A stretch of DNA of 29,363 bases, taken from positions 1 to 29,363 of the IMG/VR virus record IMGVR_UViG_3300033388_001798; one strand, 5' to 3'. The notes below the pieces were generated by a model. That model did not search any database, was not told the origin of the DNA, and saw only the letters and a list, made by a program, of their open reading frames with translations. Shown piece by piece: positions 4,533 through 10,473 of this stretch (position 1 is the stretch's first letter; the number at the start of each line of letters is the position of its first letter). This DNA comes from a virus. Made by a program: the position numbers and the translations under genes.

Positions 4533-5570
4533 ATGACTGTAGAAAACGAAGCGTTTATAGATTTGGAGCAGATTCTGCATGTGCAGGTCAATCTGCTGTG
4601 GATGACAAAGTGGCGAGAGCTTGAGAAGGAAATGAACAAGCTTGCCAACGAAGGCAACTGGGATGCCGCTTTTGCAATTGCTTACAACATTCAGCTGGAT
4701 GACGTGATAAGCGAGACCCGTGCACTCGCACGCACTCTGGCTGAAGCGGCACTGTTTCTCGGGGCTAGCCGTATAGTTAACGCTGAGGATGCAGATTTCT
4801 TCGGCGAACCTGACGAGAGGCTCATTGAGAACGGAGTTGAGCAGTGGAGCATCGTTCTTGAAAGGAATGCTGCTATAGCTCTACAGACCACAGCTGAAAT
4901 CCAACTTGCCAACATGGAGCGCGTCAGAGCCGAAAAAAAACTGACTGAGATTATCAAAGGTGCTCCTGTAGACCTGAGCAGGGTCGGACGACAGGGAACC
5001 CAGTTTTCTCGTGCTGCAGCTGCGCTGATGATAAGCCGCATGTCTACAGCTGGGTTCATGGCACAGGCACAGGCATCTGGGATCAAGACGTATCGAGTCT
5101 CTGAGGTGATGGATGGACGTACCTGTCCTGTGTGTTCCCTGATGCACAACAAGACCTACCCTGTGGCTTCCGGAGTGGCTCTGTCTGGGGTTATCATGGG
5201 TGCCACTGACCCTGAGTCTCTCAAAGCGGTTGCCCCCTTCCCAAGTCAATCTGCAGCCAATGTCAAGCGGCTTGGTGGCATGTCACAGGGGCAACTCATT
5301 TCTGGTGGCATGAATCTTCCTCCGTACCATCCTAACTGTCGTGGCATTGCCACTTTGGAGGTCGAAAATCGCGGAGCTTCGCTCAATGTGTTAGGAGGAA
5401 GTTCCATAGCCCCCGGACATGCTTTGGTCGGCAGCGCAGAGTTGACACCGGAGCAGCTGGGAGCCAGAATGTTCGGCGAATTTGATGATGTGGACGGAAA
5501 CCTGCTTGACGCTGTGTTGGGCGGAGGTGGTGCACTCATCTTTGGTGATAACGAAGGAGAAGACCCATGA
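4533..5570 (+). CDS. minor head protein, MuF / SPP1 gp7 family
   Basis: A head-morphogenesis protein that in related phages sits inside the capsid near the portal and affects DNA packaging or ejection. The N-terminal ~190 residues are helical. The family signature lies in the C-terminal half: DGRTCPVCSLMHNKTYPV (about 194-211) and NLPPYHPNCRG (about 261-271), the Cys/His cluster followed by the PPxHPxCR motif. The last 70 residues are Gly-rich and acidic. At 345 residues it has a normal length. ATG at 4533 has no clear Shine-Dalgarno and probably relies on coupling with the gene ending at 4530. No portal gene precedes it, which is unusual for this family. Confidence 0.88.
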   Translation: MTVENEAFIDLEQILHVQVNLLWMTKWRELEKEMNKLANEGNWDAAFAIAYNIQLDDVISETRALARTLAEAALFLGASRIVNAEDADFFGEPDERLIENGVEQWSIVLERNAAIALQTTAEIQLANMERVRAEKKLTEIIKGAPVDLSRVGRQGTQFSRAAAALMISRMSTAGFMAQAQASGIKTYRVSEVMDGRTCPVCSLMHNKTYPVASGVALSGVIMGATDPESLKAVAPFPSQSAANVKRLGGMSQGQLISGGMNLPPYHPNCRGIATLEVENRGASLNVLGGSSIAPGHALVGSAELTPEQLGARMFGEFDDVDGNLLDAVLGGGGALIFGDNEGEDP

Positions 5571-6220
5571 CGGAAGCACGACGCATTAGAGAGAAGCTGG
5601 GCGTAGATCAGAACATCCTGCTTTCCCCGAAGAAACCTACCCCCAACATGAAGGAAGGCACACTGCTTCAGTGTCTCAGCCACAACGGTGTCTTTTCTGC
5701 CGGGGACTGCGCAAAGATCATTGCTGACAATGCAGACCCTGAGTGGATCACAGGAATGGTTAATGCGCATGCTGCCAGTGACAAACCGAAAGGTTCAGAG
5801 TATCGAAGTTCAAAGCACATCTGGCTGGAGCGTGACGAGAAGAACCTCTGGTGCTTCGACAAGATGCTGGCTGTGGCTATGGCAGCAAACAAGCTGTTCG
5901 AGTTCGACATTGATTTCTTTGAGGCACTGCAGCTGACCCGCTACGACGAAGGTGACCACTACAACTGGCACTTCGATCTGGGTCCGGGCAAGATGGGCAA
6001 CCGCAAGATGTCTATCACAGTGCAATTGAGTTCACCCGACGACTACGAGGGTGGAGACCTTGAAATCCAGCTGATTGACGCGCAGGACTTCTCTGCCCCA
6101 AGGGAGATTGGAAGTGTTAGTGTGTTCCCATCATTCATGAAGCACCGGGTCACACCAGTGACCAAGGGCACCCGATATTCACTAGTTGTGTGGGCTTCCG
6201 GAACCGAGAGGTTCAAGTAG
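5567..6220 (+). CDS. 2-oxoglutarate/Fe(II) dioxygenase (prolyl-hydroxylase / PKHD-like)
   Basis: Predicted soluble non-haem iron dioxygenase that couples decarboxylation of 2-oxoglutarate to hydroxylation of a substrate. The double-stranded beta-helix core carries H135-x-D137 (in NWHFDLG), the distal iron ligand H193 (FPSFMKHRV) and R203 (KGTRYSLVVW) for 2-oxoglutarate binding. The S-x-P-x-DYEGGDL segment is typical of the P4H/PKHD group. At 217 residues it is a complete single domain. It overlaps the minor head gene by ATGA and is transcribed with head genes, so a virion or assembly protein is a plausible substrate. The enzyme class is secure; the substrate is unknown. Confidence 0.9.
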   Translation: MTEARRIREKLGVDQNILLSPKKPTPNMKEGTLLQCLSHNGVFSAGDCAKIIADNADPEWITGMVNAHAASDKPKGSEYRSSKHIWLERDEKNLWCFDKMLAVAMAANKLFEFDIDFFEALQLTRYDEGDHYNWHFDLGPGKMGNRKMSITVQLSSPDDYEGGDLEIQLIDAQDFSAPREIGSVSVFPSFMKHRVTPVTKGTRYSLVVWASGTERFK

Positions 6221-6256
6221 TAGCGCAACGAGTTTGAAGGCAGTAGAGTTAATTCA

Positions 6257-6844
6257 ATGGAACGTGTAGTCAATTTCTCAAAATTCGATGACGAGAAGCA
6301 GCTTGCTTTCGGTGAGGTATACATACCTATGATACCCGACTCGCAAGGCGACTTCATGACTGGCACAGAAATAGAAAAGATGGCACATGGTTTCATGAAG
6401 AATGGATTGCTTCGCGGAGTTGACACGCAACACGACCTTTGTGATAACGGTTCGATTGTTGTAGAAAGCTTCATCGCACGAAAAGGTGATCCTGACTTTA
6501 TTGAGGGTTCGTGGGTGGCTGCAGTCTGGTGTCCTGACGACATTTGGCCGATGGTCAAGTCCGGCGAACTGGGTGGATTCAGCATGTATGGCAAGGGCGA
6601 GCGTATCCCTACCATGATCACCATTGAGATTCCGGATGACGGGATTATCAAGGGCGACACTGAGATACAAGAAGATCACAAGCACAAGTACTTCCTGAAG
6701 TTTGACGACGAAGGAAACTTTCAAGGTGGAGAGACCAGCACAGTGAATGGTCACTCCCATAACATTACGAAGGGAACGGTTACTTCGGAGTCTGACGACC
6801 ACCGACACCGTTTCTCATTCGTGGAGGCATTACAAAGTGGGTAA
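6257..6844 (+). CDS. XkdF-like prohead serine protease with His-rich C-terminal extension
   Basis: Residues 15-115 match the XkdF putative serine protease domain: FGEVYIPMIPDSQGDFMT near the start, a D-x-x-H segment with H59, a VVES segment with S71, GSWVAAVW, and GELGGFSMYGKG. H59 and S71 are the best catalytic candidates. The enzyme would trim scaffold and capsid proteins during prohead maturation. Residues 140-190 form an unusual tail with three H-x-H pairs (HKH 141-143, HSH 166-168, HRH 182-184) spaced by Gly/Thr-rich strands, suggesting a metal-binding or beta-hairpin add-on. The gene end overlaps the next gene by 8 bases. Confidence 0.82.
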   Translation: MERVVNFSKFDDEKQLAFGEVYIPMIPDSQGDFMTGTEIEKMAHGFMKNGLLRGVDTQHDLCDNGSIVVESFIARKGDPDFIEGSWVAAVWCPDDIWPMVKSGELGGFSMYGKGERIPTMITIEIPDDGIIKGDTEIQEDHKHKYFLKFDDEGNFQGGETSTVNGHSHNITKGTVTSESDDHRHRFSFVEALQSG

Positions 6845-8330
6845 GCTAGTAGAGATTGAAGCGCATGAGCTTAAGAACGGAGAGATTGAGAAGATTTCTC
6901 TTGTAACTCACGGTGCCATCCGCCAACCATTCAAGATTCTGAAGACTGCGGAAATTGATTCCAAGACGACTGGCGGCATCAAGAATGTCCTATCCAAGGT
7001 CTTCGGACAGGACCACACGCACGACGACGAAAGTAAGATCGCTGCGTTGTTCGTCCGCAAGGCAGTTGCGCAAAAGTGGCTTCCTCTCATCCGCAAGCAG
7101 GGCTTCCGGGTAGAAAAAGAACACGCATCAATTGAGGGTGACATCCTTGTCCTGAAGCAGGAAGGATTCACCGACGAGTGTGACGGTTCCGTCATCGCTT
7201 TGAACCCAGACGTAGCAGTACAGCTGTCTCACGTCTCAAAATTCTTTGACCCGTTCCCCGCATCTAGCTCCTTTGCTGACAATGTTGCTGCTGGCTCTTT
7301 TTGGCCGGGAATGCACAATGCAATGGAATCACTTGCGGAAACAGTTTGGAACGTGTTGAATGAAGCTGATAGTCCTGATGACGCAGCGTCCGACGTTGCT
7401 AAGCAGATCAAGGCATTTTCGAGCCATTTGAACAATCTGGTCGCTGAACTTCCTACTACCGTCTTCAAGATGGAGCAAGAAAGTTTGCAATCAGAGTTTG
7501 CAGGCTCTACCGTTTCTGGACTAGGAACACAAATCAACGTATCCAATGAGGACACAAACATGAGCACAGTAGTAACGAAGCATGCACCTGCGAGCGACCT
7601 TGACGGTCTGTTTGACGATGCACCCGCAGCTGAAGTCGTTAAGGACGTAGCTAGCGAAACTGCTGACGCAGAAATCGTATACGTTGACGCAGAAGGCGCA
7701 GAAATCACTGAAGCAGCTTTTGACGCACTTGATGCCGAAATCCAGAAGGGTTACGTCGTTAAGGGTGACGAAGGCGCACCGAAGTCTGGCGGATCACCGG
7801 GCAACCCTGTAGTAGAGAGCACATCTGACACTGGCGCAGTTTCGCTGGACGAAGGTGGAGTTCCTGATGGGTTCCGTAAGGAAGAGCGAGTTGTTAAGGA
7901 ATTTGTCGAAGGACAGATTGTCGAGAAGTTCGCAGAGTTCTTGATCAACATCGAAAATGGCGAAGCTATCTTCGTCAAGTTCATCGATGCACTCAGCGAA
8001 GCTAAGGTTGACGTACAGTCTGACTACACCGACGCAGAGAACAAGTTGTTCGCCGCAATGGGTGTCATGGCTAAGAGCCTTGAAGCTATCGGTGCAAGCA
8101 TCGAGAAGCAGAACACACGAATTGACGCAGTTGAAAAGACTGCTGACACAGCGCAGGTTACTGCGGAAGAGACAGTTGTCCTTCCCACTGCAGCTGACGA
8201 TCTAGGAAATGCGATTCAGTCCCTATCAGGACAGCCGCGTATCCAGAAAAACGATGCACCCGCATCAACCGGAGAACCTGTAGACATCTTTAAGGGTCTG
8301 CTGCCGGGAATCGAAGGTAATGCGGCTTAA
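6837..8330 (+). CDS. prohead core / scaffold-like protein, 497 aa
   Basis: GTG at 6837 is chosen because GGAGG lies 9 bases upstream and the next gene often starts inside the previous one here; a longer reading would run through the protease gene. The N-terminus (EIEAHELKNGEIEKISLVTHGAIRQPF) resembles the post-domain segment of XkdF proteins. Residues 30-235 form a mixed domain. From residue 242 onward the protein is acidic, Ala/Glu/Asp-rich and helical, like a phage scaffold, and it lies just before the capsid gene. A second start at 7560 may give the scaffold alone. No protease motif is clear, so scaffold or core protein is the best call. Confidence 0.7.
   Translation: MGKLVEIEAHELKNGEIEKISLVTHGAIRQPFKILKTAEIDSKTTGGIKNVLSKVFGQDHTHDDESKIAALFVRKAVAQKWLPLIRKQGFRVEKEHASIEGDILVLKQEGFTDECDGSVIALNPDVAVQLSHVSKFFDPFPASSSFADNVAAGSFWPGMHNAMESLAETVWNVLNEADSPDDAASDVAKQIKAFSSHLNNLVAELPTTVFKMEQESLQSEFAGSTVSGLGTQINVSNEDTNMSTVVTKHAPASDLDGLFDDAPAAEVVKDVASETADAEIVYVDAEGAEITEAAFDALDAEIQKGYVVKGDEGAPKSGGSPGNPVVESTSDTGAVSLDEGGVPDGFRKEERVVKEFVEGQIVEKFAEFLINIENGEAIFVKFIDALSEAKVDVQSDYTDAENKLFAAMGVMAKSLEAIGASIEKQNTRIDAVEKTADTAQVTAEETVVLPTAADDLGNAIQSLSGQPRIQKNDAPASTGEPVDIFKGLLPGIEGNAA
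7560..8330 (+). CDS. probable internal in-frame scaffold product, 256 aa
   Basis: Within the 497-aa gene, ATG at 7560 (residue 242, MSTVVTKHAPASDLDG) is preceded by GAGGA at 7548-7552 with a 7-base gap, an ideal ribosome site. From here the protein becomes acidic and helical, with long Asp/Glu/Ala tracts and a helical stretch near its C-terminal third, matching scaffold proteins. Nested scaffold starts inside a longer head gene are known in lambda (Nu3 in C). This is inferred from sequence only. Confidence 0.5.
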   Translation: MSTVVTKHAPASDLDGLFDDAPAAEVVKDVASETADAEIVYVDAEGAEITEAAFDALDAEIQKGYVVKGDEGAPKSGGSPGNPVVESTSDTGAVSLDEGGVPDGFRKEERVVKEFVEGQIVEKFAEFLINIENGEAIFVKFIDALSEAKVDVQSDYTDAENKLFAAMGVMAKSLEAIGASIEKQNTRIDAVEKTADTAQVTAEETVVLPTAADDLGNAIQSLSGQPRIQKNDAPASTGEPVDIFKGLLPGIEGNAA

Positions 8331-8341
8331 TCCGCGTTTTT
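8322..8341 (+). terminator. weak hairpin before the capsid gene
   Basis: GCGG (8322-8325) pairs with CCGC (8332-8335), followed by GTTTTT. It overlaps the scaffold stop codon. The short stem makes it at most an attenuator. Confidence 0.25.
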
Positions 8342-8370
8342 GACAGAAACTACATCGGAGTAGAACAACT

Positions 8371-9339
8371 ATGAGTGCCAACGAAACACTGCTACAAAAG
8401 GCAGATTGGGCAATCGGTGACCTTACAGCCAACAGCGGTTTGCTGAACCCTGAGCAGGCAAATGCGTTTATTCGCAAGCTGCTTATTCAGCCTACGTTGC
8501 TTGCACAAGCTCGTCGTGTTGTCATGAACGCGCCTACGCGAAAGATCAACAAGATTCAGTTCGCGAGTCGTATCCTTAAGGCGGGCTACACAGCTGGTCT
8601 TTCACGTACCCTTGACGACACAGCAAACCGTGAGCGTTCTAAGGTTACAACAGAGCAGATCGAACTGAACACGAAGGAAGTTATCGCGGAAGTTCGCCTG
8701 CCTTACGAAGTAATCGAGGACAACCTTGAGCGCGGCAACATCGGTCTTTCACGAGACGGTGGTGGTGCTTCAAGTGGTGGAATCGTTTCAACGATTATGG
8801 ACCTGATCGCCGAGCGTGCTGCGCTTGACCTTGAGGAACTGGCTCTTCTGGGTGATACCGGATCAGCTGATCCATACCTTGCCCTTACTGACGGGTACCT
8901 TGCTCGCTTCACAAGCAACATCGTGGACGCTGGCGGCGCAAACATCAGTCGTACTATCATGAAGAATGGTAGCAAGACTATGCCTACGCAGTATCGTCGT
9001 AACCGTAGCCAGATGGCTCACTACCTCTCAACTGAGCAGGAAATTGAGTACCGTGACACGCTCGCTAACCGCGAAACGTCATTCGGTGACGGACAGCACC
9101 AGTCAGTTTCGACTGTTTGGGCTGCTGGTACTCCAGTCGAAGGTGTTGGCTTGATGCCGGGAGCAACGGGTCTTCTGACTCATCCGCTCAACCTGATCTT
9201 CGGTATCCAGCGTCAGATTCACATCGAGTCTGATAAGGACATCCAAGCTCGTGAGTACATCATCGTGTTGACTGCTCGTGTTGACATGCAGGTCGAAGAA
9301 GAGTTGGCTGGAGTGAAGTACGTTAATCTCGGAGTGTAA
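8371..9339 (+). CDS. major capsid protein (HK97-like fold)
   Basis: 322-residue protein directly after the protease and scaffold genes and followed by a strong terminator, the usual setting of the major capsid gene. Features fit HK97-type coat proteins: an N-terminal helical arm (residues 1-45), a strand-rich E-loop region (RKINKIQFASRILKAGY), a long helix with VSTIMDLIAERAALDLEELALLGD (the spine helix area), and a C-terminal strand pattern IIVLTARVDMQVEEELAGVKYVNLGV that builds the A-domain and P-domain sheets. ATG at 8371 has a GGAG ribosome site. No cleavage site is obvious. Assignment rests on context plus fold-like pattern. Confidence 0.85.
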   Translation: MSANETLLQKADWAIGDLTANSGLLNPEQANAFIRKLLIQPTLLAQARRVVMNAPTRKINKIQFASRILKAGYTAGLSRTLDDTANRERSKVTTEQIELNTKEVIAEVRLPYEVIEDNLERGNIGLSRDGGGASSGGIVSTIMDLIAERAALDLEELALLGDTGSADPYLALTDGYLARFTSNIVDAGGANISRTIMKNGSKTMPTQYRRNRSQMAHYLSTEQEIEYRDTLANRETSFGDGQHQSVSTVWAAGTPVEGVGLMPGATGLLTHPLNLIFGIQRQIHIESDKDIQAREYIIVLTARVDMQVEEELAGVKYVNLGV

Positions 9340-9350
9340 GCTAGTCCGGG

Positions 9351-9379
9351 TTGACACAAAGAATCAGGGTATGTATCTT
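9351..9379 (+). promoter_or_regulatory. possible promoter overlapping the capsid terminator
   Basis: TTGACA (9351-9356), a 17-bp spacer and TATCTT (9374-9379) form a moderate promoter whose -10 lies inside the terminator hairpin. It could restart transcription for the acidic gene; support is weak. Confidence 0.2.
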
Positions 9380-9400
9380 TCGGTACATACCCTTTTTTTT
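9367..9400 (+). terminator. strong intrinsic terminator after the capsid gene
   Basis: GGGTATGTA (9367-9375) pairs perfectly with TACATACCC (9384-9392) over an 8-nt loop, followed by eight T. Confidence 0.93.
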
Positions 9401-9424
9401 ATCTAACAAAAGCTGGAGAAGTAC

Positions 9425-9847
9425 ATGAGTCTGCAAAAACTAAAGCTCGTCGGTTGTGAGCGTTTCAATTTCAAGGGTGAGCTTTACGAGAAGGGTAAAG
9501 TTTACATGGTCGGTGAATCTAAAGCCGCAATTATGCTACGTAAGGAGGACGAATATGGACGACCGTATTTCGCAGCCTACGTCAAGCCCGAAAAGTCAGA
9601 GAAAGTCCGAATTGCCGAAGAAGCGGCTCGCATTGCTATTGAAGCAGCGGCAGCGGCAGCAGTCGAAGAAGACAACGTCGTTGTCTATGAGGACGGTTCT
9701 GAAGTCGTTGAAGAAGCGGCTGAAGGAAATCCGGAAGAAGTAGTGGATCATGATGACGATCCTGATCTAGACGAAGAAGACCCAGAGAATGCAGAAGAGG
9801 TTGACGTGGACGAGGATCGCGACGACGGAACAGCTGGCGAGGTCTAA
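9425..9847 (+). CDS. acidic structural-region protein, 140 aa
   Basis: ATG at 9425 follows GCTGGAGAAGTAC. Residues 1-55 look like a small beta domain (LKLVGCERFNFKGELYEKGK, YGRPYFAAYVKPE). Residues 56-82 form an Ala/Glu helix containing seven consecutive Ala or near-Ala positions. The last 60 residues are extremely acidic (DHDDDPDLDEEDPENAEE). Strong terminators lie on both sides, so it is expressed as a separate unit after the capsid gene. A head decoration, neck or DNA-mimic-like role is possible, but no family is recognised. Confidence 0.65.
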   Translation: MSLQKLKLVGCERFNFKGELYEKGKVYMVGESKAAIMLRKEDEYGRPYFAAYVKPEKSEKVRIAEEAARIAIEAAAAAAVEEDNVVVYEDGSEVVEEAAEGNPEEVVDHDDDPDLDEEDPENAEEVDVDEDRDDGTAGEV

Positions 9848-9874
9848 ACAACAAAAACCCCGTTCATCGGTTGG

Positions 9875-9904
9875 AGGCAGTATCTTAGGGTACTGCCTTT
9901 TTTT
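9875..9904 (+). terminator. strong intrinsic terminator after the acidic gene
   Basis: AGGCAGTA (9875-9882) pairs with TACTGCCT (9891-9898) over an 8-nt loop, with the T run reaching 9904. Its loop resembles that of the capsid terminator. Confidence 0.92.
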
Positions 9905-10147
9905 ATGGGGTCCATGATGGAACGAACTTGCGGAACGTGCCGATGGTGTTGCATACACATGGGTGTAAGTGGCTTCAAACGGAGCGGCACACCATGTCAG
10001 TATCTGTCTAGTGAAATCAGTTGCAAAAACTGCACGCTGAAGGCTCTACCAAATGAGGGCAATAGACCCAAGATTTGTGGGGAGTACAAGTGCGACTACC
10101 TCAAAGGGCTTACAGATATAAGACCTGACGAAGAAGAGTTCCATTAA
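9905..10147 (+). CDS. YkgJ-like Cys-cluster protein
   Basis: 80 residues if started at 9905; ATG at 9914 or 9917 is equally possible, with GGGG just upstream the only ribosome-site hint. Cys residues at 9, 12, 15 and 16 give C-x2-C-x2-CC, followed by C31, C40, C43, an RP pair at 54-55, C58 and C63-x-YL. This order (CxxCxxCC, single Cys, RP..C....C.YL) is the signature of the YkgJ family, annotated as a zinc or iron-sulfur cluster-binding group of unknown biochemical role. It sits just behind a terminator and among virion genes, an odd place for this family. Confidence 0.7.
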   Translation: MGSMMERTCGTCRWCCIHMGVSGFKRSGTPCQYLSSEISCKNCTLKALPNEGNRPKICGEYKCDYLKGLTDIRPDEEEFH

Positions 10148-10200
10148 GAAGTTGAATGCTCTACTGTAGTCGAACATGACGTATAACACTGGAGACCTAC

Positions 10201-10464
10201 ATGAAGAAGGAAGAATTTGAGAAGCTGAACGGCAAGCTTGGTGAGAATGTGACCTACATCGATCTTGACGAGCAGCAAGTACCCCCAGAACCAACGACCT
10301 GTGGGTGGACGGATACACAAATCCGGAACAAATCGTTGAAAGAATTTGATGCCATGATTTCCAGTGGGGAACTCGGCATAGCTAGTTTGAAACAGACGCT
10401 AGACACCGAAGTCCAGCGCATAGAAGACCTACGACGGGTTCGCAATCGTAAAACCGACCTGTGA
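10201..10464 (+). CDS. hypothetical protein, 87 aa, coiled-coil-like C-terminus
   Basis: ATG at 10201 has TGGAG about 9 bases upstream. The N-terminus is charged (MKKEEFEKLNGKLGE), the middle has a Pro-rich turn and a single Cys, and residues 44-85 form a charged helix with heptad-like Leu/Ile spacing (SLKEFDAMISSGELGIASLK, TLDTEVQRIEDLRRVR). It probably oligomerises. It lies between the YkgJ-like gene and a large virion gene. Nothing further can be said about its function. Confidence 0.6.
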   Translation: MKKEEFEKLNGKLGENVTYIDLDEQQVPPEPTTCGWTDTQIRNKSLKEFDAMISSGELGIASLKQTLDTEVQRIEDLRRVRNRKTDL

Positions 10465-10473
10465 GATAAATAG

